This document shows, piece by piece, positions 1 to 11,168 of a stretch of 64,000 bases of DNA. A program made the position numbers and the translations under genes. This DNA comes from Paramecium tetraurelia. Its lineage: Eukaryota > Ciliophora > Oligohymenophorea > Peniculida > Parameciidae. The stretch spans positions 1 to 64,000 of the forward strand of contig NW_001799477.1 of assembly GCF_000165425.1 (NCBI RefSeq). The letters run 5' to 3'. The notes beneath the pieces are model-generated. The model ran no database searches and was not told the origin of the DNA. It saw nothing but the letters and a program-made list of their open reading frames with translations. The stretch's first letter is position 1. Each line of letters starts with the position of its first letter.

Positions 1-839
1 CTATTTATACTGCTGTCTTTAGTAATTAGAATTAATAATTGGAATTATCGAATTTAATTGCATCTTAATCAGAGCAGTCTTTTTTCCTTTTTACAAATCT
101 TTGGATAAAATTTCAAAAGTATAGAATTGGTTTCGAGGCCAGAAGGACCTTTGGGAATCTTTTTAAACAGATATGGTTGATTTATTCTCTTACGAAACAA
201 AATTTTTAAAATTTATTTTGGATTGCTTGGGCAGGTTGGGTAGCGTATCCTAAGTAATAATTAATTCTAATAACTAGAGATTATTTGAATTTAGATGAAA
301 TTATCGAGATCTCCATTACCATTTGACCCAATTACTTAATAAGTCCATGAGATATTTTCTTAATCCCTTATAGTTTTAAGACTGGCGTAAAAGGCATGTT
401 CTTTATAAGGATTCAATATGAATTTAGGTATACCATAGATGATATGGGTTTAAGGGCATTAAAGTTAATTGATAATAATGATGCTTAATTTGATTGAAAA
501 ATCTTTTAAAACCAAAATTTTTATTCTTAAAATATTAAGCGATCTTCTGGAATAATTGTTGCCATTTGTCCTAATTTTATGTGAAATATAGTGTTATCAT
601 TTTGAAGTAAATAGCATAGAAGACTTTTCCGAATTATACATTAATTTATTCACAGAAGATTTTAGGACAAATATTCTCATGAAATTATGACATAAAATAT
701 ATGTTGTTAAAGGGAAATCCAAACTTAGTCATATAGAAAGAAAATCATCAGATAATCTAGCTTGTAAAATAGTTACTTCGCAAGTTAATATATCATCAAG
801 TAAAATACTAGAACACCAAGGTGTAGCAAAGTGACACTT
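1..839. other. No supportable gene
   Basis: AT-rich stretch with TGA codons in all plus frames and TCA (minus stops) scattered throughout. I found no signal peptide, motif or open frame worth calling. It may hold the far 3' end of the decayed Cys-rich gene just to the right, but nothing here proves that. Confidence 0.4.
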
Positions 840-3400
840 TGAATGTAAAGGTTCATCATAACTCGTATATGTAGTCAACATTCTATTCCCCATACATGAT
901 AAGCCAGTCTTGCAAATTACAAGTTCTACAAAATCAAGACACTATTAGCAATATTATCGTAATACGCCCTTACACAAATGCAATTTGAAATATTCACGCG
1001 ATCTCTTTTATACTATAAACAATTAGTAGATGTGTTTGAACATGTTAAACATTTATTTTTACATTCTTAAATAATAAAACGATTATACAGAAAAAATGTA
1101 TTTATTGTGCCTCAAAGTATCCATCTTGACAAAGACATAATTCAGTTACTCTTCATTCCTTACAAGTAAGACAATAGAATGCTTTAGGAGTTAAAAATGT
1201 TACATAAAGAATCATCACAAATTGGAGCATTGTGTCTTGATTTACTTGAACAAAGTTAGCAATCTTTTGAACTAAATTAAAAAAGTTTACAAGGATAACT
1301 CCATTTTTTTCCATTCTAGGGTTAGACTATAATCATAATATCCATCTTTGCAATTGCAATTTTGAATATGGTAAATCTATTTGAAAATTAGGATATTTAG
1401 TAACTCTTGATTATCTTATGTAATTTAACAATTGTTGAATTTAAGGCTACATTTTAAATTATATTTTGCCAAATTACAATAACATATTTTATCTACATCA
1501 GAATAAAACCCAGCTATACAAGGAAACTTTTTTATGATAGAAAAGTCAATTCTAAATTGAACCAGTAAAGTTAACTTTTATTTAAGAGCATGTTAGACAA
1601 AAATTTGAAAATTCTATTTCAAATGGGTATAATTACTTTGGCATTCAAGTATACCATTATCAAAGTAGCCTATTTTACATGTGCAAGTACAGGATTAACA
1701 TATTTTACAATGTTATTCCAATATCATGTATCCTTCTTAGCATATACAATATTAAGTGTTGTTTAAGATTCTAAAATATAATGGTTCACAGGATGAACTT
1801 TGCAAAGATCCATTCACACATTTTTAACAACTCAGATCACTTACTATTTGATATATAATTTATTACTTGAACACCATTTAGAATATTTCATAGTATCCAT
1901 ATCTGCATGGACATTTTAGGTTATCTTAATTAAAATATCTAATATTATATTACATGCAGAAGGACAAAGAGTGCATTAATCTCCCCAAAATTAACAGAAT
2001 TGGCACAGGAATGATGACAGATTGCTAAAATATAAGGCTATGCAATAAGTGAACTTATGATATTGTTTAAACCCTTATCTATGTAGGCAGAGTCACATAA
2101 GCATTGATAATCTATAGTTAGATGACGATGAGAATATAATGAACAAGTTGTACAATTTGGTTATAATGGTCCTGAACAATTTTCGCATGTATAATGACAT
2201 TCTTAATAAATTTTTATTTTTGATTAGTTATCCGTATGTCTAAATCTCCCTCTACTGTATAACCTGTCTTACAAATGCATTTTATTTCATCAGACATAAT
2301 TCGATAAACAAGTTTCGCATGAGATATAGCATTCAAAATGTGTAAGATGTTCTGTTACCTTGACAGATAAGTTCATCAATTCCTGTTCTTTAGTAACCTT
2401 TTTTTAAAACTAATCAATAATTAAAAGATTTACTTAAGCAATCTGATCCGTTTGACCCAGTGCACTAATTACAAAAACTGGGACACTCTTAATAATACAA
2501 ATAAAAATCTCCAACTCCAAATGATTCTTCATTAGATGCTTCGTTGAGATTAATAGTATGCTGAATTTTAACAGAATTTGTATAATGATTTATTTCCAAT
2601 TCTGTTCTAGAAAATAAAGTTAGAGACAAATTATGAATTGTTGCAGTAAGTTTTTTTCCTAGACCAAAGTTCCATCTACTATTATTTAAGTTGCCTCATT
2701 GCCCCATGCATCTATTTTAGCCCATAGAATAAAGATGTTGATTTTGTAATGCGGGTATTAGATATCAAAAGTGTTACTTAATATCGATCCAGCTCCTAAT
2801 TTTCCGAATCCTCCTAATAAAGCAACAGCTAATATTTTCTAAACTGTATTTACGTCCAAATTTGTTCATTACTGAAAGTCCATTTACTATGTTCCATCCA
2901 TAAGTTGTTATAATATCTAATTAATTCCAACTCTTTGCAAATAAATTTCCAACTTGAACGATCATTTATCGGCACATTTCTCCTCCTCTATGCTGAAGTC
3001 CCTCATTCCCCTATATCCCTACTTTATTAAAATTTTTTACAATACAGGTTTCATCCAAATTAGATGTTACAATGCTACTGCTTTAAGACTAGAGTGTGGC
3101 AATCTCTAACTAAAGTTCGCTTAATAATTATGAGAATCTAATCCCCTTTATCCACAAACCTGTTCCATCTTGAGTGCAAAACAATTTAATCTTCCCCAAA
3201 AAGAAAAACAATCCTAAACTTTACAAATAAGTTACTACCATTTTTTCTATTTTATAGATCCTTTTCGTCCCATTTGATTAAGTATTTCACTTATAGAGGA
3301 TTTTAAAATTATATGAAGAAATGTCCTGTTTGAATTGATTAAGTTATTCGGTTGTCACTCTTTCTTGAATTTATAAACTATAAAATGAATATAAAAGAAG
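840..3400 (-). pseudogene. Decayed Cys-rich surface-protein gene
   Basis: Read on the minus strand, several frames hold clear pieces of a ciliate Cys-rich surface protein. At about 2650-2850 there is a globular domain with WAKIDAWGNE followed by VDGTLV, resembling the repeat of the intact secreted protein at 42854-45017. Next (about 2430-2600) comes SFGVGDFYLYYQECPSFCNQC, and towards 900-2000 pieces such as CNCKDGY, TCTCKIGYFD and CPCRYGYYE, typical of furin-like CxC/CxxC repeats. These pieces lie in different frames separated by stops and no GT-AG intron set joins them, so I call it a pseudogene with many breaks. Limits are approximate. Alternative: a real gene with heavy sequencing error, less likely given the number of breaks. 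Confidence 0.6.
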
Positions 3401-3481
3401 TGGATATCAAAAATTTGAATATAATTAATATTTTTCTTGACCATCCAGCATTGTTTTATTAATATGAATTAGTAAATATAA

Positions 3482-4474
3482 TCAAATGAATTCAAGTAGT
3501 GCCACATCTTTGGGTTATTCTAATCCATACCTACATAGTGGACAACGAGGATCTCTTCCCAGCCACTATTTACAACATTCAGCATGGAAATAGTGTTCCT
3601 GATGACAGGGCAACTGAATTACACTATGTGATTCATTAATTTCTTAGTAGCAAATAGGGCTAACATATTAATTTAATATACCAATCATTTTATTGCATTG
3701 AAGGGCGTTGTTCTTTTAATTTTCTAAATTTGATGTTCTATAAGGAATCATAGAATCTAATGATTAGGTTCCTGTTCTATTGATAATGCAATTCTTGCCT
3801 TATTACAATGAACCATAGCATTACAAATGGCCAGATGAAACACATAAGCACAGGGATTATCCAATAAAGAATTAAAAGTACAAGATAAAATTGAATGAGC
3901 AATGGGGTTTCGGTAGTAATAAATAGCATAGTAGTTAGAGTGTAGACCGAAATAAAGTAGTACAACAACTTAATTGTAATGCAATTAAAATAAAAGGACT
4001 TTTGCTCAATAATATCAATGACAAGTAGTCCATTGACAGGACGATAATAGCTAACGAATTCCTGAATGATTATTTAAGTTATGGATGAATTCAAAGAGAG
4101 TAAATTAAGTTATCTATTATAGTTCTATATATCAATACTACCAATGTATTAGGTTAAAATTCTAAATAATTTTTAGATATTTACCCTATTATGAGATAGT
4201 GAAGGATGTTAATAACATCGTGCAAACCCATAACTAAAATAAGTATACTAAAGAGAGGTTCTACTATTTATTGATATTGGGACAAAGTAATAAATAGTTT
4301 GATTAGATAATAGAAGCATAAAAATAAACAAAGAGCATTTCCTTCTTTAATAGCGCTGGGAAGTATGGGCAAATAATTATCTGTAATTAGGAGTCTATCA
4401 TCTAAATAGGAGCTTTCTGATCCAAAGTTGAGTGAGTGGTCCTGGTGCCAAAAGAAGTTTACTTCATTAATCAT
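3482..4474 (-). CDS. Multi-TM RING-H2 protein (putative E3 ubiquitin ligase)
   Basis: 315 codons after removing two introns (4162-4184, 23 nt; 3660-3681, 22 nt). The N-terminal three quarters is hydrophobic with about four membrane spans (LCLFLCFYYLIKLF; LFSILILVMG; LLYYFISVYTLTTMLFI; YLVLLILYWIIPVLMCFIW). The last 60 residues form a complete C3H2C3 RING at residues 257-299: CPIC, CH, H, CPLC. The second intron splits the first RING cysteine codon, and removing it restores CPICY. Such proteins usually act as membrane-anchored E3 ligases with an E2 enzyme; substrate unknown. The start codon lies 28 bp from that of the divergent gene at 4503, so a common regulatory region is likely. Confidence 0.85.
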
Positions 4475-4502
4475 GCAATATTAATAAAAAAAATTAATTA
4501 TT

Positions 4503-6664
4503 ATGGAAGAAACTGAAGCTTTGATAAAATCATCTGAGCCTTAGCATACCAAAAACGTAATTTAGGCACTCTTGAATGAATATCAAATTATGTACGCTGG
4601 TCTATAAAATCAGTACTAAATTTATTTTAAGTATAGAGAATACTTGGATTATTGCTTCGTTAAAGGAGCATCTGGACAAACAGTCCCATTAGCCCTGTTA
4701 TTACCAGTAGGGTTGTTCTTGGGAGTAGTAAATATATTGTCAAAAGCCACAACCAATATTATCGAAGGTTGATAATGATGTCAAATTTAGGTGATTATAT
4801 CTTGTCAAATTTGGTTTATGTGATTCTCTAAGTCTGTGGACTCTGCATAGTTCTATATTTATTACTTAAAGCATGTGAGGTGATACCGAAGAAAATTCAA
4901 AATCCACTTCTTTTTGGGAGAGTAACAACTTACGTTTTTATGTGTTTACTCATCGCCATGGGAATTTTAGTTGTTGAGAGGATAGTTGAAGGACAAGCAA
5001 GAACTTATCATACATCTCAATTCTGGGTGGTTTTCGCTTTGATAATCTGGTAAAAGATATTGGTCTTATTTATATATGATTATAAAGTTAGATTTGCAGC
5101 ATTTTTATTTTTATACACTTATTATGCCTTTAGAGTTTCAGGTGAAGAATTTAGATGGGCTTACAACCTCTTAAAAGCATCAGTATACATTATCCTGGAG
5201 TTGGTAATGGTAATAGACAGAGAATTGAAGGATTATGCTGACTATTAATTGGAGAATAATGTAACATTTTCTAAATCTATTTAGATACAAACCAAATAAG
5301 TACTAGATGAAGTAGTTCCTCCCATGAGGATGTTTTAACAATAATTCCTCCTTGAATCTTATCTAAAAGTGTTTCCCGTTGTAATTTTTGATCAAACAAA
5401 AGAATTACTTAATATTTCATCTGAAACTTTAAAATTGTTAGGCCAAAATGATTTGTTTTAGGCTGAAAAACAATTAAGAAAATTGGAGATAATAGAAGTT
5501 TTTAATCGAAAAGAATAAGTGTCAGCCAAAGAATTTACTGTTAAATTGACTAGATAAGCTAAATTTGGATCTACTTGCGGAGTAAACGAAAAAGGGGATT
5601 TATTGCATTCATTGATTAATGGACCAGCCTTATAGCAATTAAGAGCATAGTAATAAACTGACTAGCCAAGATTGCAAACTCAGGGGTAATTAGAATAGCT
5701 ACTCAATGAATTAATCAAAGGAGATCAAGACTATTTAAAGGGACTGCTAGTATTGAAATTAAGTAAGGAAAAGTAGTTCTACTTCTCATTTCATTTGATT
5801 AGAAACAAAAAAATTTATCTATTCTTAGATGATGTTTCTGATATTATGAAATTGCAAATGAAAAATAAGGACGAAAATTACGAGACCAAAGAAATTAAAG
5901 ATATTAATATCTTATTGTCCTAGATTCGATAGATTTCTACACTGAAAAGCTATCCTATTCCTACTAAGATACAAAATATTGAGATAAAATCTTGTTATTT
6001 GGAATAGAATTAATTGAGAATTAATTATGATAAAATTAATTTTGATCAAATGGTCATAAATTTACAAGAGTATTATAAACAAAGAATTCCCTCGATTAAA
6101 TATCAATTCAAAAATCTAATTAAATTGAATACTAGCTTCTTTACAGATGAAGAAAGACTTCGATAGATTATTGATATAATTATGGAGAATAGTATTGAGT
6201 AAACAAAGGATGGATTTATTGGGATAACTTTTGAAAACGATGCAAGGCCCAATTGTATTCAAGTATCCATCCAAGATACAGGAATTGGGATCAATCTAGA
6301 GTTAATGAAGGATGAAATGGGTTCCAAACTTTCTGGGCTCTTCATTGCCAACTATTTAACTAAAATATTGGGAGTCTCATTTTTCAACAAAAAAATTAAT
6401 GGACAAATCGCAAATAAAGGTTTGAGGATTGTGACCACATAGGAGTACGGGACTAAAATTTCATTTACACTTCGAAATATGTTATTCGATCAGAACAATG
6501 TGTTCTTTCTAATTGATGAAAATTTGGAAGAGGATGAGTAGAATCAAGATGAAATTCTAGAAAGATACTTAATTGAAGATTAAACTCAATATTTAAATAG
6601 ATTAAAGAAGTATATAAAATATCTGTATTTATAGACCTATTAAATATATTGTGATGAAGAATGA
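4503..6664 (+). CDS. Membrane protein with C-terminal HATPase_c domain (histidine-kinase-like)
   Basis: 712 aa with one intron (4768-4790, GTT...TAG), needed to skip an in-frame TGA. The N-terminus has about five to six membrane spans (for example LALLLPVGLFLGVVNIL; VYVILQVCGLCIVLYLLL; VFMCLLIAMGILVV). The C-terminal third carries the ATP-binding domain of the histidine kinase/Hsp90 superfamily: an N-box like DIIMENSIEQT (about residue 550), a G1 box DTGIGIN (about 585), then SGLFIANYLTKILG and EYGTKISFTL in the expected order. I could not find an H-box (HE.R.PL) or a receiver domain, so signalling by histidine transfer is doubtful; it may be a degenerate sensor or an ATP-binding regulator. 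It overlaps the start of the next model by a few bases. Confidence 0.75.
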
Positions 6665-7244
6665 AGAGAAAAAAGTTGTGTAACTCTTAGATGACAGATA
6701 AGTCAAAAGACCACAATTAAAAGGCATGATGAAACTATAGGAATCAGGAAGATTAAAGTCACTAACTACTCAAGTTGAATAATTATAAATTCCTTTAGAG
6801 AAATGTATCTGCGCAACTCCATTAATCATAAATAGTGATCACTACTTTTCTTCTACATTGAAAGACTTTAACTTCTAAATTGCAAATGAATTCGAAGCTT
6901 TAAAAATGATTAATATAAAACTAAAAGAGAATCCTTGTATTTAGAAAGGATGCCTTGCTTATAATAAAATTTTCATAAATTGTTCGAATCCAAAAGTGAA
7001 TTATGATGAGTAATATTAAGTTTAATTTTAGTTTGGTAAAGAAATTACTACTATTAAACAAACAATTAAATATCATAGTCCTTTCATATCTTCCATGGGG
7101 AGAATTGTAACCTAACATCGCTTATTATCAAATGCCAACTAAACTAGATACCATATTTAAGTGATTTAAATAAATTTCACTAATACCATTATAAACTTCC
7201 TTTATGTAAACTTTCTATACAACTCCAATATTGAATATTGCTGA
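6654..7244 (+). CDS. Hypothetical protein
   Basis: A 196-codon frame free of TGA, using TAA/TAG for glutamine. It starts MKNEEKKVVQLLDDRQ and is polar, with cysteines at CICATP and NPCIQKGCLAYNK. If the ATG at 6654 is used it overlaps the preceding stop by 11 bp in another frame; an ATGATG near 6724 is an alternative start that avoids the overlap. I recognise no family. The last 30 residues look less protein-like, so an unseen intron or an earlier end is possible. Confidence 0.45.
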
Positions 7245-8334
7245 TTTGTATGTTTGAACTTCATCTAATTAATTACATTGATATTTAATTCTAATCAACT
7301 CAAATTATCCAAATCGAGTTATCAATTTTATACATATATGTAATTGGATTTAAATAAGATTATGAATTTCTATAAAATATTTTTAGTAATTTACCTTAAT
7401 TAGAAAACTTTAAATATGGACACATAATTATAATGCCGAAAATATGCTTTATAAAATTATTTCACATTAAATTTAGAACCTTAATTTCATTTTTACTTTA
7501 AAGTTATTATTTCTACTAGAACTTGTTTGATTAAATCATTTTATATATTCTAATCATAAGATTTTTATTAATTCTAATATTTCTCCATCCTCTAGTGTTA
7601 TCTTTTTAATTTTTTGTTTATAATTAAATCAAAAGCCTTAAGATTTTGATTTTAAAATCATTTTATCATTCATTATTAGTCCTTCGTAATATCTTATTAT
7701 CGAATATCGATCTGATTTTTGCGTATTTAATCTCACTTTCATTAAAATCGAAATATTTATACAACTCCTCTTTAATAATTGTATAACAAAATTCTTTTAA
7801 AACTCACTGTGCTAAAATGTATCATTTTCCTTCAATAATAATAACCTTTAATTATTTGTATCACATATAAAAGTCTGTAATTAAATAAGGAATGGTTTAA
7901 TATTATAAATTAAAACAATAATAAAACGATATTTTCAAGAATAAACCCTTTTATTGAAATTTTTCAATGTATTTTAGAGATAAATTAATAACGTTCACAA
8001 TATTTATCTAACTCATTACCTTATGACTAAAAAATATAAGTGTAATCTATATAAGTTTAGTGATGCTTTTGATATTGCTAATGTTGCTAATATATTGTTA
8101 TCATATTATTTTCACTTGTTAAATTAAAATAAGATAGAGAAACAGTCTAATGATTTATCATTTTTTTCTTCTTTTGTCATGATTTCATTTGAATCATTTG
8201 GCTGTCTGTATTTTTATTTCTAATTTCTACTTTAATGAATTTTATTCTATATTGAATATATATAGAATTTAATAAAGAAAATTTGATATAAAACTATCCA
8301 AAGTTTTCAGATGCATAATTATAATTAAAATATT
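7245..8334. other. Long AT-rich spacer, possible gene remnants
   Basis: Very AT-rich. Short minus-strand stretches look protein-like (for example ITLEDGEILELIKIL around 7600 and DFNESEIKYAKIRSIF near 7720) but are broken by stops and frame changes. I see no complete gene on either strand. Confidence 0.35.
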
Positions 8335-9135
8335 ATGGGAAAATCACATTTGAAAATTTATACCATCTTAATGATAAGCAATGTATGTTCTATTGCTATA
8401 GGATAAATATTTGTGAAATTTCAGGATACATGTGCTTGCGAACAATTACTCTATGAGGAGGAATGCAAGGCTGATAGGATATGCAATTATTCTAATGATA
8501 AATGCTAAACTATATAATGCAATCTCTTGCCTGCAAAAGATTGTGGTTATAATGACAATTGTGCTTTGGTAAATAATACATGCGTTGATTTTAAATCATG
8601 TGCATCTCATAATGCTACAACAGAGGATGCTTGTGAAAGTTTAAATCACAATTGTTACTTTGATGATGATCAAAATACTTGTGAGGAACCATAAATATTC
8701 AATATGGGCACATGTTCTGAAGACTTATTTTCAATATGCTTGGTTGCTAATGAAGGCCTTTGTTTTAGGAAAAATGGAGTCTGCTAAGAAATGAAGGTTT
8801 GCGAAGATGTCATTCCTATGAGTTTATAATGTATTGCCGCCTTTCCAGCCTGCGAAAAGGGAAATGATAAATGTGTATCTCATTTTTAATGCAGTCAATC
8901 AGAATGGCTTGATTGTAGAATAGCAAAGGAGAATATCAATGGTGATAGATATAAACTTTGTATGAGAGGACCAAATGGATGTGTAAATTTTGACCCAAAT
9001 TAACAAACAAAAGAATCTTGTTGGAAGAATTCCACTGCATTCTATCATTGGGATGGCTAAGGATGTTCAAGATGTTCTTGGGCTTCAATAATGAAATCTG
9101 TATTATTTGTAGCTTTTTTAATCCTGAGCATTTGA
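8335..9135 (+). CDS. Secreted Cys-rich surface protein with GPI-like C-terminal signal
   Basis: 266 aa, no intron. It begins with a basic then hydrophobic leader (MGKSHLKIYTILMISNV...) and ends with a short hydrophobic tail (SIMKSVLFVAFLILSI) straight after a small-residue region, the layout of a GPI-anchored protein. Twenty-nine cysteines are spaced fairly regularly (blocks such as CNYSNDKCQ, CGYNDNCALVNNTC, CQEMKVCED), reminiscent of small relatives of Paramecium surface (immobilisation) antigens. No catalytic motif is visible. A cell-surface coat or adhesion role is inference. Confidence 0.75.
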
Positions 9136-9374
9136 GGATTACGTACATATTAATCATATAAATAATTTATTTGGTTCTTTTGATTTAATTTCTGATTTAA
9201 TACTGAAAGTTTCGTTTTAGGTCTTGAGTATCTTTAACAAATTATAAATTTATGAAGAACTCCATAATGAATAATTAAATAATATCATCATTATGTATAT
9301 ACCAAGTGTTGAAGTTACATAATAGTCGTGATTGAAATTGAAATTCAATTTTTATTACTAAAAGCTATGTAATT

Positions 9375-9632
9375 ATGTATATAAATAAATAAGTCACATG
9401 GTTTTCTATTACTTTCTTTATCTGGTTTATATTCTTGAATTTGTTCATTTTATCTTGTGGGGACGTTGAATTAATTACTGAATTTTTAATTGATTTCTCT
9501 TTGATAGAGGGAAATAACATTGGAGTATTTACAGTAGAATTTACTCTATTTACTCAAATACTAATATTAACTAGTATTTGCTATTGCGTAATGTATAAGA
9601 TTTGTTAAATAATGAATAAATTTAATATTTGA
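9375..9632 (+). CDS. Small two-TM hypothetical protein
   Basis: 85-codon open frame from ATG to TGA, with two hydrophobic segments (FSITFFIWFIFLNLFIL near the N-terminus and TQILILTSICYCVM near the C-terminus) separated by a short acidic loop. No family recognised. It sits alone between the Cys-rich protein and a larger membrane protein, and it could be chance in such AT-rich DNA. Confidence 0.4.
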
Positions 9633-9794
9633 ATTGATTATTTGAAATATAAACACCATTGAATTTTATATAAATTTTATCACATATTTATTCATGATTT
9701 AATTAATTACAAAGATTTATGAGGTTTTCTATGTGTCTAGTGTTTTAGATTTAATTAATTTAAATCTCATAATAATAATAATAAAAAGCAAAGC

Positions 9795-11106
9795 ATGAAT
9801 AGTGAACTCTTGATTATGGAATCAACATTATTTAGTGCTTCTGTGATTGCTTTGCTAATTTTCAAAGAGTCCCAGATTAATCAAAAGATAATTAAATTAC
9901 TGTTTTCTTTGGCAAACATTACGATATTTTTATTAGAAATAAAGCATATAGGAGATTCTATTTGTAATTATATATTTTTGAAAGGTTAGATGTTTTATTA
10001 GCTATTTCTGCCTTTCTTGTGAGTACATATTTTTATAAAGTGTTGAAGAGAGTGAAGGATGAGATTCCGCAGATTCAGGTCTTGAATACGTAGCTTTCAG
10101 AGAAACAAAATAGAGTGGAGTCGGAAATAGAATTGCCATAATAGTTGCCAGTGATTCCATCGATTCATGAAAGCAATTCCAGCATGAATCAAAATTAGAA
10201 TCCTCCCACAACTGAAAATAATAGACGACATAGCAACATTTCAGGTGATTAACAGAATGCTAGACAGGAGTAGGGAATGAATTATTTGGGGGACAACAAA
10301 AGGCCTTCATACTAGTAGAGAAACAATGGACTTGGAATTCTAATTACTCGTTAGCAGAGTGTTGCTTAGATCTAACGTAATAGACTTATTTATTTTTAAT
10401 AGCCGACCTGAATGTGATTAAGTTTCAAGATGACTTTGGAGAGATTAAATTCGGAATACTTAAAACCCTTAAGTCAGTTGCTTATGACTAATTAGGCAAG
10501 GAGGTGGAAGGGATATTTCATACGGATAGGCCCTTTACAAAATTATTATCAACAGTTGAATAAACGAATCAACCCAGAATGCAGATTTTGTATGAGAGTT
10601 AAGCGCAGAACCAATATGTTGACGACGCTTTAAGAGGAGCAATCCAATTAGGGGACATGGGATATGGTGAAAAGAAGGAAAATAAGTAGATTACATGGTA
10701 AAAAATATTAAAAGCCTTAATTTTAATAATTATTTTAAATCTAAATTTAGTTATAATAGATAACTGGAATTTGCAATAATTGATCTTATTTTTTGCCATT
10801 TTGTGGAGACAAATATTGCAATTTAAAAAATTGATGGCACACTCATTGGAAGTGAAGTGTGAGTTAAGAGAAATCCTGATTTGGTTTGCTTTGATCACTC
10901 TTCCAATTTTGATTGTGTTCGTGATCAATATGCTAGACAAGAGTATAGGGAAATAAGTGTTGTAAGTTGCAAGTTGGATTGCCTTGATAATATCTTCTAA
11001 GTACAGTAAGAGTTGCGAGGAGTATGTAAATATCAGTAATCCTAGATATCTTTATGGTTGCTTATTTTACATATTTGTATTGACAATAGTACTCTGTTTT
11101 ATTTGA
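9795..11106 (+). CDS. Polytopic membrane protein, unknown
   Basis: 419 aa from three exons; the introns are 9964-9989 and 10377-10402, both 26 nt and ending TAG, each needed to avoid a stop. Two or three membrane spans lie at the N-terminus (FSASVIALLIF; LLFSLANITIFLL; VLLAISAFLVSTYF). A polar, Gln/Asn-rich cytosolic-looking stretch of about 150 residues follows, then four spans at the C-terminus (ILKALILIIILNLNLVII; LILFFAILW; ILIWFALITLPILIVFVI; LYGCLFYIFVLTIVLCFI). No family or motif recognised. Confidence 0.7.
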
Positions 11107-11168
11107 ATATGATTTATATTACTCAAAAAATGATTATTTAAGTAATTAATATACATCTTAAATTAATC

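Noticed and set aside
10002-10211. Minus-strand ORF MWEDSNFDSCW...
   Set aside because: Shadow of the plus-strand membrane-protein gene at 9795-11106.
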